Source: Egaibacter sp046050465
GTDB taxonomy: Bacteria > Pseudomonadota > Gammaproteobacteria > Burkholderiales > Burkholderiaceae_C
Assembly: GCA_046050465.1 (NCBI GenBank)
Contig: JBJOPS010000012.1
Coordinates: forward strand, 1-19,387
DNA: 19,387 bases
Reading direction: 5' to 3'
Part shown: piece after piece, positions 6,148 to 15,803 of the stretch
Layout: the number at the start of each line of letters is the position of its first letter
Position numbering within the stretch: position 1 is the stretch's first letter
The notes under the pieces: model-generated
What the model was told of the DNA's origin: nothing
Database searches by the model: none
Seen by the model: only the letters and a program-made list of their open reading frames with translations
Translations under genes and position numbers: made by a program

Positions 6148-7623
6148 TCAGTTCAGCTTGCTCAGCGCAACATGCTTGAGCAACTCTGCAACAGAAGTAC
6201 CCATGACATCGGTGAACGGTTTCGGATAAATACCCATGTACAACACCGCCACCGCCAGCAACGCCAGCATCAGGAATTCTCGGGCGTTGATATCTGTCAG
6301 CGTCTTGACGTCATCGTTCGCAACAGGGCCCAGGTACACACGCTTGAACATCCACAGGGTATATGCAGCGCCAAAAATCAGGGCACTGGCAGCGGCCATG
6401 CCGATCCAGAAATTGAACTTCACGGCGCCCAGAATGACCATCCACTCACCAACAAAACCGGCAGTAGCGGGAAGACCACAGTTTGCCATCGCAAAAAACA
6501 AGGCAAACGCAGTGAACTTGGGCATGGTGTTGACGACGCCTCCATAACTGGAGATCTCACGTGAGTGGACCCGGTCGTACAACACGCCGATAGACAGGAA
6601 CATCGCCCCAGACACAAAACCATGCGCGATCATCTGCACCAGCCCGCCAGAAACACCCAGGTCATTAAAGATAAAGAAACCCAGCGTCACAAATCCCATA
6701 TGGGCGACAGAAGAATAGGCGACCAGCTTTTTCATGTCCTGCTGAACCAGCGCTACCAGCCCAACATAGATCACAGCAATCAGGGAAAGGGCAACCATGA
6801 GCCATGCCCACTCGCGAGCAGCATCCGGGGCAATGGGCATGGAAAACCGCAGGAAACCATAAGCCCCAAGCTTCAGCATGATGGCAGCCAGCACTGCCGA
6901 ACCGCCGGTGGGGGCCTCCACGTGCACGTCAGGTAGCCAGGTATGCACAGGCCACATCGGCACTTTCACCGCAAACGCAGCGAAGAATGCGAAAAATAGC
7001 AGTGTCTGCGTTGTACCGTCCAGTGGTAATTTGTACCAGGTTGTCAGATCAAAACTGCCACCTGATTTGGTGTACAGGAAGATCAGGGCAATGAGCATCA
7101 ACAGCGAGCCCAGCAGGGTGTACAGGAAAAACTTGAAAGCTGCGTAGATTTTGTTCGGACCACCCCAAATACCGATGATGAGATACATCGGGATCAAGGT
7201 GGCCTCAAAAAAGACATAAAACAACAGGCCATCCAGCGCGCAAAAAACACCGATCATGAGTCCACTCAAGATCAGGAACGCGCCCATGTACTGATTCACA
7301 CGGCGGGTAATGACTTCCCAGCCAGCAATCACAACAACGACGTTGATAAATGCAGTCAGCAGCACAAACCAGAGCGAAATACCGTCCACACCCAAGTGGT
7401 AGTTCACGTTGAACCGCTCGATCCAGGGTGTCTTTTCAACAAACTGCATGGCTGCTGTTCCCAGCTTGAAGCCATCATACAAAGGCAGGGTCACCAGAAA
7501 ACTGGCTACGGCGCCAATCAGCGCAATCCAGCGAACACTGCGAGCCTGCTCATCGCGCCCCAATACAAGTAATAACACACCAAAAGCAATTGGCATCCAG
7601 ATGGCCAGGCTCAACAAACCCAT
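6148..7623 (-). CDS. nuoM: NADH-quinone oxidoreductase subunit M
   Basis: This 491-residue antiporter-like membrane subunit of complex I has about 14 transmembrane helices. The proton-channel residues are in place: E140 in VFFEATLIPMYL, K220 in AVKVPMWPVHTWLPDVHVEAPT, and K251 in the following MLKLGAYG. It starts 13 nt after the nuoL stop, with a good AAGGGGAAG ribosome binding site upstream. It sits between NuoL and NuoN in the membrane arm as well as in the operon. Confidence 0.98.
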   Translation of the reverse strand: MGLLSLAIWMPIAFGVLLLVLGRDEQARSVRWIALIGAVASFLVTLPLYDGFKLGTAAMQFVEKTPWIERFNVNYHLGVDGISLWFVLLTAFINVVVVIAGWEVITRRVNQYMGAFLILSGLMIGVFCALDGLLFYVFFEATLIPMYLIIGIWGGPNKIYAAFKFFLYTLLGSLLMLIALIFLYTKSGGSFDLTTWYKLPLDGTTQTLLFFAFFAAFAVKVPMWPVHTWLPDVHVEAPTGGSAVLAAIMLKLGAYGFLRFSMPIAPDAAREWAWLMVALSLIAVIYVGLVALVQQDMKKLVAYSSVAHMGFVTLGFFIFNDLGVSGGLVQMIAHGFVSGAMFLSIGVLYDRVHSREISSYGGVVNTMPKFTAFALFFAMANCGLPATAGFVGEWMVILGAVKFNFWIGMAAASALIFGAAYTLWMFKRVYLGPVANDDVKTLTDINAREFLMLALLAVAVLYMGIYPKPFTDVMGTSVAELLKHVALSKLN

Positions 7624-7636
7624 GTTTTTCTTCCCC

Positions 7637-9676
7637 TTATTTGCTGAGCCATTGAACGATCGTGGGCCACGTGACGAAGTAAGTCATCAGCACAAAAACG
7701 CCCAAAATCATCGACAGTGCGTAGTGGTACAGGTAGCCGGACTGCACGCGACGCACCACACTGGAGAACCAGCCGACCACTTTCCAGGACCCATTGACCA
7801 GCGCCCCGTCAATAATGGCCTGATCGCCCCCCTTCCACAAGCCAGTGCCCAACATGCGGGCAGCCCGTGCGAGCACATTTTCATTAAACCAGTCCATGTA
7901 GTACTTGTTCTCAAGCAGGGCATAGATTGGCATCACCCGGGCCTTGATGGCAGTCGGTAAAGCAGGGTTGACCATGTACATGTAATACGACATGGCCACA
8001 CCACCAAGTGCCAGCCAGAAAGGGGCGGCCGTAAGACCATGCAACGCAAGTTGTGCTGGCCCATGGAACTCTTCCTGCAGTACTTCCATAGCCTTGTGAA
8101 TTTCATGGTTGACGAATATCGCATCCTTGAAAAAATCTCCAAATAGCATCGGGCCAATCGTCATAAAACCAATTACAACAGACGGAATAGCCAACAAAAT
8201 CAACGGTACCGTAACCACCCACGGCGACTCGTGTGGTTTATGGCCTTCATCATGATGCCCATGATGATCGTCATGGTGCGCATCCGGGTTCTGATCAAAG
8301 CGCTCTTTACCATGGAACACCAGGAAGTACATACGGAAAGAGTAAAACGCCGTCACGAAGACGCCCGCCAAGATCGCAAAATATGCGAACCCCGCTCCTG
8401 GCAGCGTGCTGGCATGGACCGCCATGATGATCTCGTCTTTGGAATAGAAGCCTGAGAATAGCGGCGTGCCAATCAGCGCCAGCGATCCGAGCAGAGAGGT
8501 AATCCAGGTAATGGGCATGTATTTGCGCAAACCACCCATCCATCGGATGTCCTGATTGTGATGAACACCCATGATCACTGATCCAGCGGCCAGAAACAGC
8601 AACGCCTTGAAGAACGCATGCGTCATCAAGTGAAAAACAGCCACTGAATAAGCCGATGCCCCAAGGGCCACGGTCATATAGCCCAACTGCGAGAGCGTCG
8701 AATAAGCCACGACCCGCTTGATATCGTTCTGGATAATCCCAAGAAAACCCATGAACAGGGCCGTAATGGCCCCTATCACCATTACAAAATTCAAGGCTGT
8801 TTCACTTAGCTCGAACAAAGGGGACATGCGAGCCACCATGAAGATGCCCGCAGTCACCATCGTTGCAGCATGAATCAGCGCGGAGATGGGCGTTGGGCCT
8901 TCCATGGAATCAGGCAACCACACATGGAGAGGAAACTGAGCTGACTTGCCCATGGCGCCAATGAACAGGCAGATGCAGATCACCGTGATAAGCATCCATT
9001 CCGTCCCCGGGAATCCGATCTTGGAGAGTTCTCCGGCCTTGGCAAAAGCCTCTGTGTAATTCAACGTACCAGCATAGGCAACGATCAGGCTGATGCCCAG
9101 AATGAACCCAAAGTCACCAACACGATTAACCAAAAAGGCTTTCATGTTGGCGAATATGGCAGTGGGCTTGTTGAACCAGAAACCGATCAACAGGTAGGAA
9201 ACCAGGCCAACGGCCTCCCATCCAAAAAACAACTGCAGCAAGTTGTTGCTCATCACCAGCATCAGCATGGAAAAGGTAAACAAGGAAATGTAGGCAAAGA
9301 ACCTGTTGTAACCTTCGTCTTCTTCCATATACCCGATGGTGTAGAGATGAACCATCAGCGACACGAAGGTCACCACACACATCATCATTGCCGTGAGGCC
9401 GTCTACCAGGAAGCCAATTTCCATCTTCAGGCCCCCCACCGTCATCCACGTGTAGAGGGTTTCGTTGAAGCGCGCCCCATCAACCACAACGCTATTGAGC
9501 GTTATCGCTGAAATGATAAAGGCGATCAATACGCCAATAATGGTCAGGCTGTGGGACATGCGCCGACCAATCCAGTTGCCACCAAATGAAGTTCCCAGAA
9601 CACCAGCCAGAATAGCGCCCGCCAGCGGAGCCAGTGGCACGACCAGAAGGGTTGAAGCAGACAGGGTTTGACTCAT
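7637..9676 (-). CDS. nuoL: NADH-quinone oxidoreductase subunit L
   Basis: This 679-residue distal antiporter-like subunit of the complex I membrane arm would end in the long lateral amphipathic helix and final membrane helix typical of NuoL. Key residues: E154 in FFGWEAVGLVSYLLIGFW, K244 in GKSAQFPLHVWLPDSMEGPT, and K320 in NDIKRVVAYSTLSQLGYM. An unusual feature is a His/Asp-rich loop at residues 467-482 (8 histidines in 16 residues) in a hydrophilic segment after the antiporter core. The gene starts 5 nt after nuoK; its ribosome binding site (AAGG) lies in the end of nuoK. Confidence 0.98.
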   Translation of the reverse strand: MSQTLSASTLLVVPLAPLAGAILAGVLGTSFGGNWIGRRMSHSLTIIGVLIAFIISAITLNSVVVDGARFNETLYTWMTVGGLKMEIGFLVDGLTAMMMCVVTFVSLMVHLYTIGYMEEDEGYNRFFAYISLFTFSMLMLVMSNNLLQLFFGWEAVGLVSYLLIGFWFNKPTAIFANMKAFLVNRVGDFGFILGISLIVAYAGTLNYTEAFAKAGELSKIGFPGTEWMLITVICICLFIGAMGKSAQFPLHVWLPDSMEGPTPISALIHAATMVTAGIFMVARMSPLFELSETALNFVMVIGAITALFMGFLGIIQNDIKRVVAYSTLSQLGYMTVALGASAYSVAVFHLMTHAFFKALLFLAAGSVIMGVHHNQDIRWMGGLRKYMPITWITSLLGSLALIGTPLFSGFYSKDEIIMAVHASTLPGAGFAYFAILAGVFVTAFYSFRMYFLVFHGKERFDQNPDAHHDDHHGHHDEGHKPHESPWVVTVPLILLAIPSVVIGFMTIGPMLFGDFFKDAIFVNHEIHKAMEVLQEEFHGPAQLALHGLTAAPFWLALGGVAMSYYMYMVNPALPTAIKARVMPIYALLENKYYMDWFNENVLARAARMLGTGLWKGGDQAIIDGALVNGSWKVVGWFSSVVRRVQSGYLYHYALSMILGVFVLMTYFVTWPTIVQWLSK

Positions 9677-9681
9677 CTTTG

Positions 9682-9990
9682 TTAACCCTTGAGCGTATTG
9701 AGTTCGTCCACATTGATGCTGGACTTGTTTCGGAACAACTGCACCAGAATGGCCAGCCCAATGGCTGACTCGGCGGCAGCAACAGTCAGAATGAAAAACA
9801 CAAAAATCTGACCGTGCATATCACCCAGGTAATAGGAAAATGCGACAAAATTCATGTTGACCGCCAGGAGCATTAACTCAATGGCCATCAGCAGAATAAT
9901 CAGGTTCTTGCGGTTCAGAAAAATACCAATGACCGATAGAGCGAACAGCATCGCACCAAGAGACAGAAAGTGACCAAGCGTTAATGTCAT
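9682..9990 (-). CDS. nuoK: NADH-quinone oxidoreductase subunit K
   Basis: This 102-residue, three-helix membrane subunit is related to MrpC. The two membrane-embedded glutamates needed for proton transfer are present: E38 in LLMAIELMLLAVN and E74 in VAAAESAIGLA. The length is the usual one. It overlaps the end of nuoJ by 4 nt (ATGA), indicating translational coupling. Confidence 0.98.
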   Translation of the reverse strand: MTLTLGHFLSLGAMLFALSVIGIFLNRKNLIILLMAIELMLLAVNMNFVAFSYYLGDMHGQIFVFFILTVAAAESAIGLAILVQLFRNKSSINVDELNTLKG

Positions 9991-10655
9991 GCCTTTTTCT
10001 CCCCTTCGGCGGTCACTGCGGGAGCCGCCTCAACAATGGGCTGAGCGGGTTGTGTGGCAGGGAGTTTTACCAATGTCAGGCGATCTTGTGATTTCACCCG
10101 AATCTGCTCGCTGGCACCAATATGTTTGCTGTCCTTGCGACCACGCAGTGTTAACGCAATGGCGGCGATGATGGCCACCAGCAGAATCACAGCAGCAATC
10201 TGAACAGGAAAAACGTACTCGGAGTAAAGCAACTTACCCAGTTCGTGCGTATTGGAAAATTGCCCCGCAATCTCCCCTGCTGCAACAGAACTCTTGGGCT
10301 CTCCGACCGGACGAAACCCGCCCATGAGAACTGCCGCCATTTCCAGGGCAATCAGGGCACCAATAGCACCCGCCAAAGGAAAGTGCCGCCAGAATCCTTG
10401 CCGGACGCTGTCAATATTGATATCGAGCATCATTACAACGAACAAGAAGAGCACCATGACAGCGCCAACGTAGACCAATACCAGCGCGATAGCCAGAAAC
10501 TCAGCCTTGAGTAGCATCCAGATCATGGCAGCCTGGAAAAAGGCCAGCACCAGGTAAAGCGCTGCGTGCACCGGGTTACGGGCCGTGATGACCCGGAATG
10601 CGGCGAACAGCAGCAGCGCAGAAAAAACGTAAAACAGACCCGCTTTGACATCCAT
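9987..10655 (-). CDS. nuoJ: NADH-quinone oxidoreductase subunit J
   Basis: This 222-residue membrane subunit has five transmembrane helices in the first about 170 residues; the signature is LAIALVLVYVGAVMVLFLFV with the following VMMLDI. TM3 of this subunit holds the pi-bulge thought to take part in coupling. The C-terminal about 50 residues form a hydrophilic Ala/Pro/Lys-rich tail (QPAQPIVEAAPAVTAEGEKK) that the shorter E. coli protein (184 aa) lacks. It lies 24 nt after nuoI and overlaps nuoK by 4 nt. Confidence 0.97.
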   Translation of the reverse strand: MDVKAGLFYVFSALLLFAAFRVITARNPVHAALYLVLAFFQAAMIWMLLKAEFLAIALVLVYVGAVMVLFLFVVMMLDINIDSVRQGFWRHFPLAGAIGALIALEMAAVLMGGFRPVGEPKSSVAAGEIAGQFSNTHELGKLLYSEYVFPVQIAAVILLVAIIAAIALTLRGRKDSKHIGASEQIRVKSQDRLTLVKLPATQPAQPIVEAAPAVTAEGEKKA

Positions 10656-10679
10656 GACTTGTGGTTCTTTCTTGGGCTG

Positions 10680-11207
10680 TTACCGGTATTTGGCGTCCGC
10701 AACACGGGCAGCAGCGATTTCACCTTCGTACCGGTCTCCCACAGCCAGCAACATTTCTTTGGTGAAATAGAGGTCTCCCCGCTTTTCACCGTGGTATTCA
10801 AAAACATGGGTTTCAACGATGGAGTCAACCGGGCAACTTTCTTCGCAAAAACCGCAGAAGATGCACTTGGTTAAATCAATGTCGTACCGTGTGGTTCTGC
10901 GTGATCCGTCATCGCGCACATCCGATTCAATCGTGATGGCCATGGCCGGGCACACCGCCTCGCATAACTTGCAGGCGATGCATCGTTCTTCACCGTTTTC
11001 ATATCGACGCAACGCGTGAAGACCGCGAAAACGCGGGCTGGCAGGTGTTTTCTCTTCAGGAAATTGCACCGTGATTTTCCGCTTGAACATGTACTTCCCG
11101 GTCACAGCCATGCCCTTGAACAACTCAAGCAACATGAAGCTCGACAGAAAGTCGCGCAGCGAAAATGCTGTTTGGACGGGAGACGTCGATGAGGCTATTG
11201 CAGTCAT
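10680..11207 (-). CDS. nuoI: NADH-quinone oxidoreductase subunit I (2x[4Fe-4S] ferredoxin-type)
   Basis: This 175-residue peripheral-arm subunit passes electrons toward N2 in NuoB. The two ferredoxin motifs are complete: CIACKLCEAVCP (C76, C79, C82, C86) and CIFCGFCEESCP (C115, C118, C121, C125), ligating clusters N6a and N6b. The N-terminal about 40 residues include an amphipathic helix (FLSSFMLLELFKGMAVTGKY) that lies on the membrane. An AGGAG ribosome binding site overlaps the region just after the nuoH stop, 13 nt upstream of the ATG. Confidence 0.98.
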   Translation of the reverse strand: MTAIASSTSPVQTAFSLRDFLSSFMLLELFKGMAVTGKYMFKRKITVQFPEEKTPASPRFRGLHALRRYENGEERCIACKLCEAVCPAMAITIESDVRDDGSRRTTRYDIDLTKCIFCGFCEESCPVDSIVETHVFEYHGEKRGDLYFTKEMLLAVGDRYEGEIAAARVADAKYR

Positions 11208-11220
11208 TCAGGGCTCCTGC

Positions 11221-12297
11221 TTACTTCCAGATATTCCAGGAGGTCTGCATCCACCCCCCCACAACCACCAGCCACACCAGCGTGACGGGAATGAAAATTT
11301 TCCAGCCCAAACGCATGATCTGGTCATAGCGGTAACGCGGAAAGGTGGCTCGCACCCACAGGAACATGGTGACCACAATAAAAGTCTTGATACCAAGCCA
11401 TATCCAGCCCGGTATCCAGTCCAAAAACCCGACCGGGGACAACCAGCCCCCGAGGAACATCGTTACGCACAGAATGGACACCAAAATCATGTTGGCGTAT
11501 TCAGCCAGGAAGAACATGGCGAAAGACATACCCGAGTACTCGACCATATGCCCGGCGACAATTTCGGACTCGCCTTCAACAACGTCAAATGGGTGGCGAT
11601 TGGTTTCTGCCAGGCCAGCGATGAAGTAGACAAGGAAAACCGGGAAAAGTGGCAGCCAGTTCCAGGACAGAACGCCCACCCCCTGCGAAGCAAAATAGCC
11701 TTTGCCCTGACCCATAACGATATCAGTCATGTTCATACTGGCAGATACCATCAACACCACTACCAGACAGAACCCCATGGCAATTTCGTAGCTCACCATT
11801 TGGGCTGAAGCCCTGAGCGCGCCAAGGAAAGCATATTTGGAATTGGAAGCCCAGCCAGCAATGATGACACCGTAAACCTCCAGTGAGGTAATGGCCATCA
11901 GGAATAGCAGGCCGGCGTTGACATTTGCCAAAGCGACATCCGGTCCAAACGGGATGACTGCCCATGCTGCGAGAGCGGGCATGATGGTCATGATGGGGCC
12001 GAGCAGGAACAAGCCCTTACTGGCCGCCGCCGGAACAATGATCTCCTTGGTCAACAGCTTCAGTGCATCAGCAATAGGTGTGAGCAAACCCATGGGGCCG
12101 ACACGGTTGGGGCCATTGCGAATCTGCGTGAATGCAATGGCCTTGCGCTCCCAAAGCGTGAGGTAAGCCACGCAGCCCATCAGCGGAGCAAGGAGCACCA
12201 CGATTTTGAGCAAAGTCCAGATGATGGGCCAGGCGATAGCCGTCCACCAGGATGCAGACAAAAGCCCCAGCCCACTGCTGTATAGGGTTTCAATCAT
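11221..12297 (-). CDS. nuoH: NADH-quinone oxidoreductase subunit H
   Basis: This 358-residue membrane subunit forms most of the quinone-entry chamber and the junction with the peripheral arm. Signatures: WERKAIAFTQIRNGPNRVGP with the following ADALKLLTKE (residues about 49-85), and AETNRHPFDVVEGESEIVAG with the following HMVEYSGM, whose acidic residues line the charged path to the antiporter subunits. About eight transmembrane helices. Its ATG overlaps the nuoG stop by 4 nt. Confidence 0.98.
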   Translation of the reverse strand: MIETLYSSGLGLLSASWWTAIAWPIIWTLLKIVVLLAPLMGCVAYLTLWERKAIAFTQIRNGPNRVGPMGLLTPIADALKLLTKEIIVPAAASKGLFLLGPIMTIMPALAAWAVIPFGPDVALANVNAGLLFLMAITSLEVYGVIIAGWASNSKYAFLGALRASAQMVSYEIAMGFCLVVVLMVSASMNMTDIVMGQGKGYFASQGVGVLSWNWLPLFPVFLVYFIAGLAETNRHPFDVVEGESEIVAGHMVEYSGMSFAMFFLAEYANMILVSILCVTMFLGGWLSPVGFLDWIPGWIWLGIKTFIVVTMFLWVRATFPRYRYDQIMRLGWKIFIPVTLVWLVVVGGWMQTSWNIWK

Positions 12298-14438
12298 GCC
12301 AACACCTCCTGGGCCACCGGCATAATCCCGGCCACCCGGGCATCTGCAGTCAACTGAAGCGATGCAGCCCGACGCACGATACCGTCCAGTTGATAGATGC
12401 TGGCCACCACGGGTTCGCCGGGCACCGGCCCCAAGTCGATTGGCGCTCCGGTCTCGTTATTCATCAACGACACCTGAGCACGCGAACCTTCGTCGGAAAA
12501 AATACCACTCATCTCGTCGAGAATATCTTTCGTGGATTCGAAGTTGAACCCTGGTACGCCCAGCAAATTAGCAATCACGCGCAACACTTTCCATGCAGGA
12601 CGTGCCTCGCCAAACGGCTTGACTACTGCGTGAAAGCTTTGCACACGACCCTCCGCATTCACAAACGTACCAGACGTTTCAGTAAACGGTGCAATAGGCA
12701 AAATCACATCACTGAATGCCAGATTCGCCTTGAACGGACTCAGGGTAACAACCATTTGAGACAGACCAACAGCCTTACCCATTGCGGCACCACCGACCGC
12801 ATCAAACACAGGCTCGTTGTTCAAAAGAATGACTGCCTTCAGCCCCCCGGCGAGCATTTTTCCGGCATCCATACCACCGTTTCGAGGCAAGGCATTCACC
12901 AACTGGGCCCCGACCGTGTTGGCAGCCTCGGTCAGGTACCCGACGCTGGCGCCGGTTTGTGCACCGATCCAGTTCGCCAAAGCCAGCAGGCTGGATGCCT
13001 TACCGTGATGCGCAGCTCCGTTACCTAACAAAATGGCTTTGCGCTCACCACCCAGCAACGACTTTGCAATCGATACAGCCGCCTCATTCGCGTGACCTGC
13101 CGCTGGCGCAGTGACCCCTTTCTCGGCGGCGACTGCAGCAGCAACATCGGCAAGTGCCTGGGCCCAGCTTGAGGCACTGGCAACCACATTGGTTGCAATA
13201 GGCATTGCCCAGTCATATGCTTCAGAATTAATAGCACTTACTGCACATCCCGTGCGGGCTGCCTGCCGAATTCTCAGTGCAAACAGGGGGTGATCCTTAC
13301 GCAAATTGGATCCGACCACAAGGACCCGCTGCAATTGCGACAGTGAACCGATGGAGGTGCCAAGATAACGCACACCCTCGGCAGCAGGGAATTCAGCATT
13401 GCGCAACCGATAGTCAATATTTTCGCTACCCAGACCTCGCATCAGTTGCCCGGCAAGGTACAACTCTTCCAGCGTGCTGTGGGGACTGACCAGCGTGCCA
13501 ATGCTTGCTGCACCGTGATCTGACTTGATCTGTTTCAAACCATTGGCCACATACTCCAGCGCCGTTTGCCAATCCACAGCCTTCCATTGACCACCCTGCT
13601 TGAGCATGGGGCTGGCAAGGCGATCATCACCACTCAACGCTTCGTATGAGAAACGGTCGCGGTCTGCAATCCAGCACTCGTTAACCTCTTCGTTCTCCAA
13701 CGGCACCACACGCATGACCTTGTTGTTCTTTACCTGAACGATCAGGTTGGCACCGGTTGAGTCATGTGGGCTAACTGATTTGCGACGCGACAGTTCCCAA
13801 GTCCGCGCACTGTAACGAAACGGTTTGCTGGTCAGCGCCCCTACCGGGCAGATATCAATCATGTTGCCGGAAAGCTCGGAGTCCACCGACTGACCAACAA
13901 ACGTCTCGATTTCTGCATGTTCACCGCGATGCGACATGCCCAGCTCCATCACGCCAGCTACTTCCTGGCCGAAACGGACGCAGCGGGTGCAATGAATGCA
14001 GCGACTCATCTCCTGCATGGAAATCAGCGGGCCAACATCCTTGACAGCCACCACACGCTTTTCTTCTTCGTAGCGTGACGATGACCCACCATAACCGACG
14101 GCCAGATCCTGCAATTGGCACTCGCCGCCCTGATCACAAATCGGGCAATCCAGCGGGTGGTTGATCAGCAAAAACTCCATCACCGACTTTTGAGCCTTGA
14201 TCGCCTTGTCGCTCTTGGTACGAACAATCATGCCTTGCGTCACCGGCGTAGCACACGCTGGCATCGGCTTGGGCGCCTTCTCCACATCCACCAGACACAT
14301 GCGACAGTTTGCAGCAATGCTGAGTTTCTTGTGATAACAAAAGTGCGGGATATAGGTGCCTGCCTTGTCAGCAGCATGCATGATCATGCTGCCTTCAGTG
14401 ACTTCAACCTTCTTGCCGTCGAGTTCGATTTCAATCAT
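12294..14438 (-). CDS. nuoG: NADH-quinone oxidoreductase subunit G
   Basis: This 714-residue peripheral-arm subunit has a molybdopterin-oxidoreductase-like fold. The N-terminal 2Fe-2S domain has C34, C45, C48 and C62 (cluster N1b). HxxxCxxCxxxxxC at H94, C98, C101 and C107 binds N5. C147, C150, C153 and C197 bind N4. The position where E. coli NuoG has a fourth CxxCxxxC site (N7) reads SVSPHDSTGANL here, so N7 is absent, as in mitochondrial-type NuoG. The long C-terminal domain has no catalytic Mo site, as usual. It starts 12 nt after nuoF and overlaps nuoH. Confidence 0.98.
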   Translation of the reverse strand: MIEIELDGKKVEVTEGSMIMHAADKAGTYIPHFCYHKKLSIAANCRMCLVDVEKAPKPMPACATPVTQGMIVRTKSDKAIKAQKSVMEFLLINHPLDCPICDQGGECQLQDLAVGYGGSSSRYEEEKRVVAVKDVGPLISMQEMSRCIHCTRCVRFGQEVAGVMELGMSHRGEHAEIETFVGQSVDSELSGNMIDICPVGALTSKPFRYSARTWELSRRKSVSPHDSTGANLIVQVKNNKVMRVVPLENEEVNECWIADRDRFSYEALSGDDRLASPMLKQGGQWKAVDWQTALEYVANGLKQIKSDHGAASIGTLVSPHSTLEELYLAGQLMRGLGSENIDYRLRNAEFPAAEGVRYLGTSIGSLSQLQRVLVVGSNLRKDHPLFALRIRQAARTGCAVSAINSEAYDWAMPIATNVVASASSWAQALADVAAAVAAEKGVTAPAAGHANEAAVSIAKSLLGGERKAILLGNGAAHHGKASSLLALANWIGAQTGASVGYLTEAANTVGAQLVNALPRNGGMDAGKMLAGGLKAVILLNNEPVFDAVGGAAMGKAVGLSQMVVTLSPFKANLAFSDVILPIAPFTETSGTFVNAEGRVQSFHAVVKPFGEARPAWKVLRVIANLLGVPGFNFESTKDILDEMSGIFSDEGSRAQVSLMNNETGAPIDLGPVPGEPVVASIYQLDGIVRRAASLQLTADARVAGIMPVAQEVLA

Positions 14439-14450
14439 CTTGGGACTCGC

Positions 14451-15803
14451 TCAGACGTAAGCGGGGACCATGCAGGTCTTGTGCTCGACGTGGTATTCAA
14501 ATTCGTGACGGAAATGCTTGATCATGGCACGCACCGGCATGGCGGCGGCATCACCCAGGGCACAAATGGTGCGGCCCTGAATGTTGTCTGCCACCGAGTT
14601 GAGCAAATCCATATCGCTCGCACGGCCATGCCCTGTTTCGATTCGGTCCACCATACGTGACAACCAGCCCGTGCCCTCACGACACGGCGTGCATTGGCCG
14701 CAGGATTCATGCATGTAGAAGTAACTCAGACGCTGCAGGCTCTTCACCATGCAACGGCTATCGTCCAGCACAATTACGGCACCGGAGCCCAGCATCGAAC
14801 CCGCCTTGGAAATCGAGTCGTAGTCCATGGTGCAATCCATCATGATGGATGCAGGCAGGATGGGGGAAGAGGACCCGCCAGGGATGACCGCCTTGAGCTG
14901 GCGACCGTTACGCACGCCGCCAGCGATCTCCAGCAACTTCGAAAATGGCGTGCCCATGGGCACTTCGTAGTTGCCCGGCAACTCAACATCGCCGCTCACC
15001 GAGTAAATCTTGGTGCCCCCGTTGTTGGGCTTGCCACATTCCAGGTAGGCCAGACCGCCATTGCGGATAATCCAGGGCACAGCCGCAAAGGTTTCCGTGT
15101 TGTTGATGGTGGTCGGCTTGCCATACATGCCGAAACTCGCTGGAAATGGCGGCTTGAACCGGGGCTGCCCCTTCTTGCCTTCCAGCGACTCCAGCAGTGC
15201 GGTTTCTTCACCGCAAATGTAGGCTCCGAAGCCGTGTGCAGCATGCAACTGGAAGTTGAATCCACTGCCCAGAATCTGACTGCCGAGAAAGCCGGCAGCA
15301 CGCGCTTCTTCCAGCGCCTCTTCAAAACGATCGTAGCTGTTGAATATTTCGCCGTGGATGTAGTTGTACCCCACTGAAATGCCCATAGCATAGGCAGCAA
15401 TGATCATGCCTTCAATCACAATATGGGGATTGAATTGCAGAATGTCACGATCTTTGCATGTACCCGGCTCACCTTCGTCGGAGTTGCAGACGAGGTACTT
15501 TTGCCCCGGGAATTGGCGCGGCATGAAGCTCCACTTCAAACCGGTCGGAAAGCCCGCACCACCACGACCACGCAATGCCGATTCCTTGACAGTTGCGATC
15601 ACCTGATCCTGGGTCAACCCTTCGCCTTCACCTTGGCCAAGAATTTTGCGCAACGCCTGATACCCGCCACGCGCCTCGTAATCCTTCAGACACCAATTGG
15701 CACCATCGAGTCCGGCGTAGATTTGAGGATTGATATGACGGCCATGAAAGCAGGTTTGAACACCCGTTGCCTGAAACTGTGCGAGAACTTTTTCGGTTGA
15801 CAT
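14451..15803 (-). CDS. nuoF: NADH-quinone oxidoreductase subunit F (NADH/FMN-binding)
   Basis: This 450-residue subunit oxidises NADH through FMN. The glycine-rich binding segment RGRGGAGFPTGLKWSFMP is at residues 79-95, with NSDEGEPGTCKDRDI after it and ICGEETALLESLEGKKGQPR at about 197-215. Cluster N3 ligands are C368, C371 and C374 in SCGQCTPCREGTG, plus C414 in TICALGD. Its start codon shares one base with the nuoE stop (TAATG), so it is translationally coupled to NuoE, its partner in the NADH dehydrogenase module. Confidence 0.98.
   Translation of the reverse strand: MSTEKVLAQFQATGVQTCFHGRHINPQIYAGLDGANWCLKDYEARGGYQALRKILGQGEGEGLTQDQVIATVKESALRGRGGAGFPTGLKWSFMPRQFPGQKYLVCNSDEGEPGTCKDRDILQFNPHIVIEGMIIAAYAMGISVGYNYIHGEIFNSYDRFEEALEEARAAGFLGSQILGSGFNFQLHAAHGFGAYICGEETALLESLEGKKGQPRFKPPFPASFGMYGKPTTINNTETFAAVPWIIRNGGLAYLECGKPNNGGTKIYSVSGDVELPGNYEVPMGTPFSKLLEIAGGVRNGRQLKAVIPGGSSSPILPASIMMDCTMDYDSISKAGSMLGSGAVIVLDDSRCMVKSLQRLSYFYMHESCGQCTPCREGTGWLSRMVDRIETGHGRASDMDLLNSVADNIQGRTICALGDAAAMPVRAMIKHFRHEFEYHVEHKTCMVPAYV

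Noticed and set aside
11071..11808. 245-codon plus-strand frame opposite nuoH/nuoI
   Set aside because: It is the antisense shadow of conserved nuo genes. It is rich in His, Gln and Pro, as expected from reverse-complemented membrane-protein codons.
12252..13028. 258-codon plus-strand frame opposite nuoG, and similar long frames opposite nuoD and nuoF
   Set aside because: Antisense shadows of high-GC genes; the nuo proteins on the minus strand are full length and conserved.
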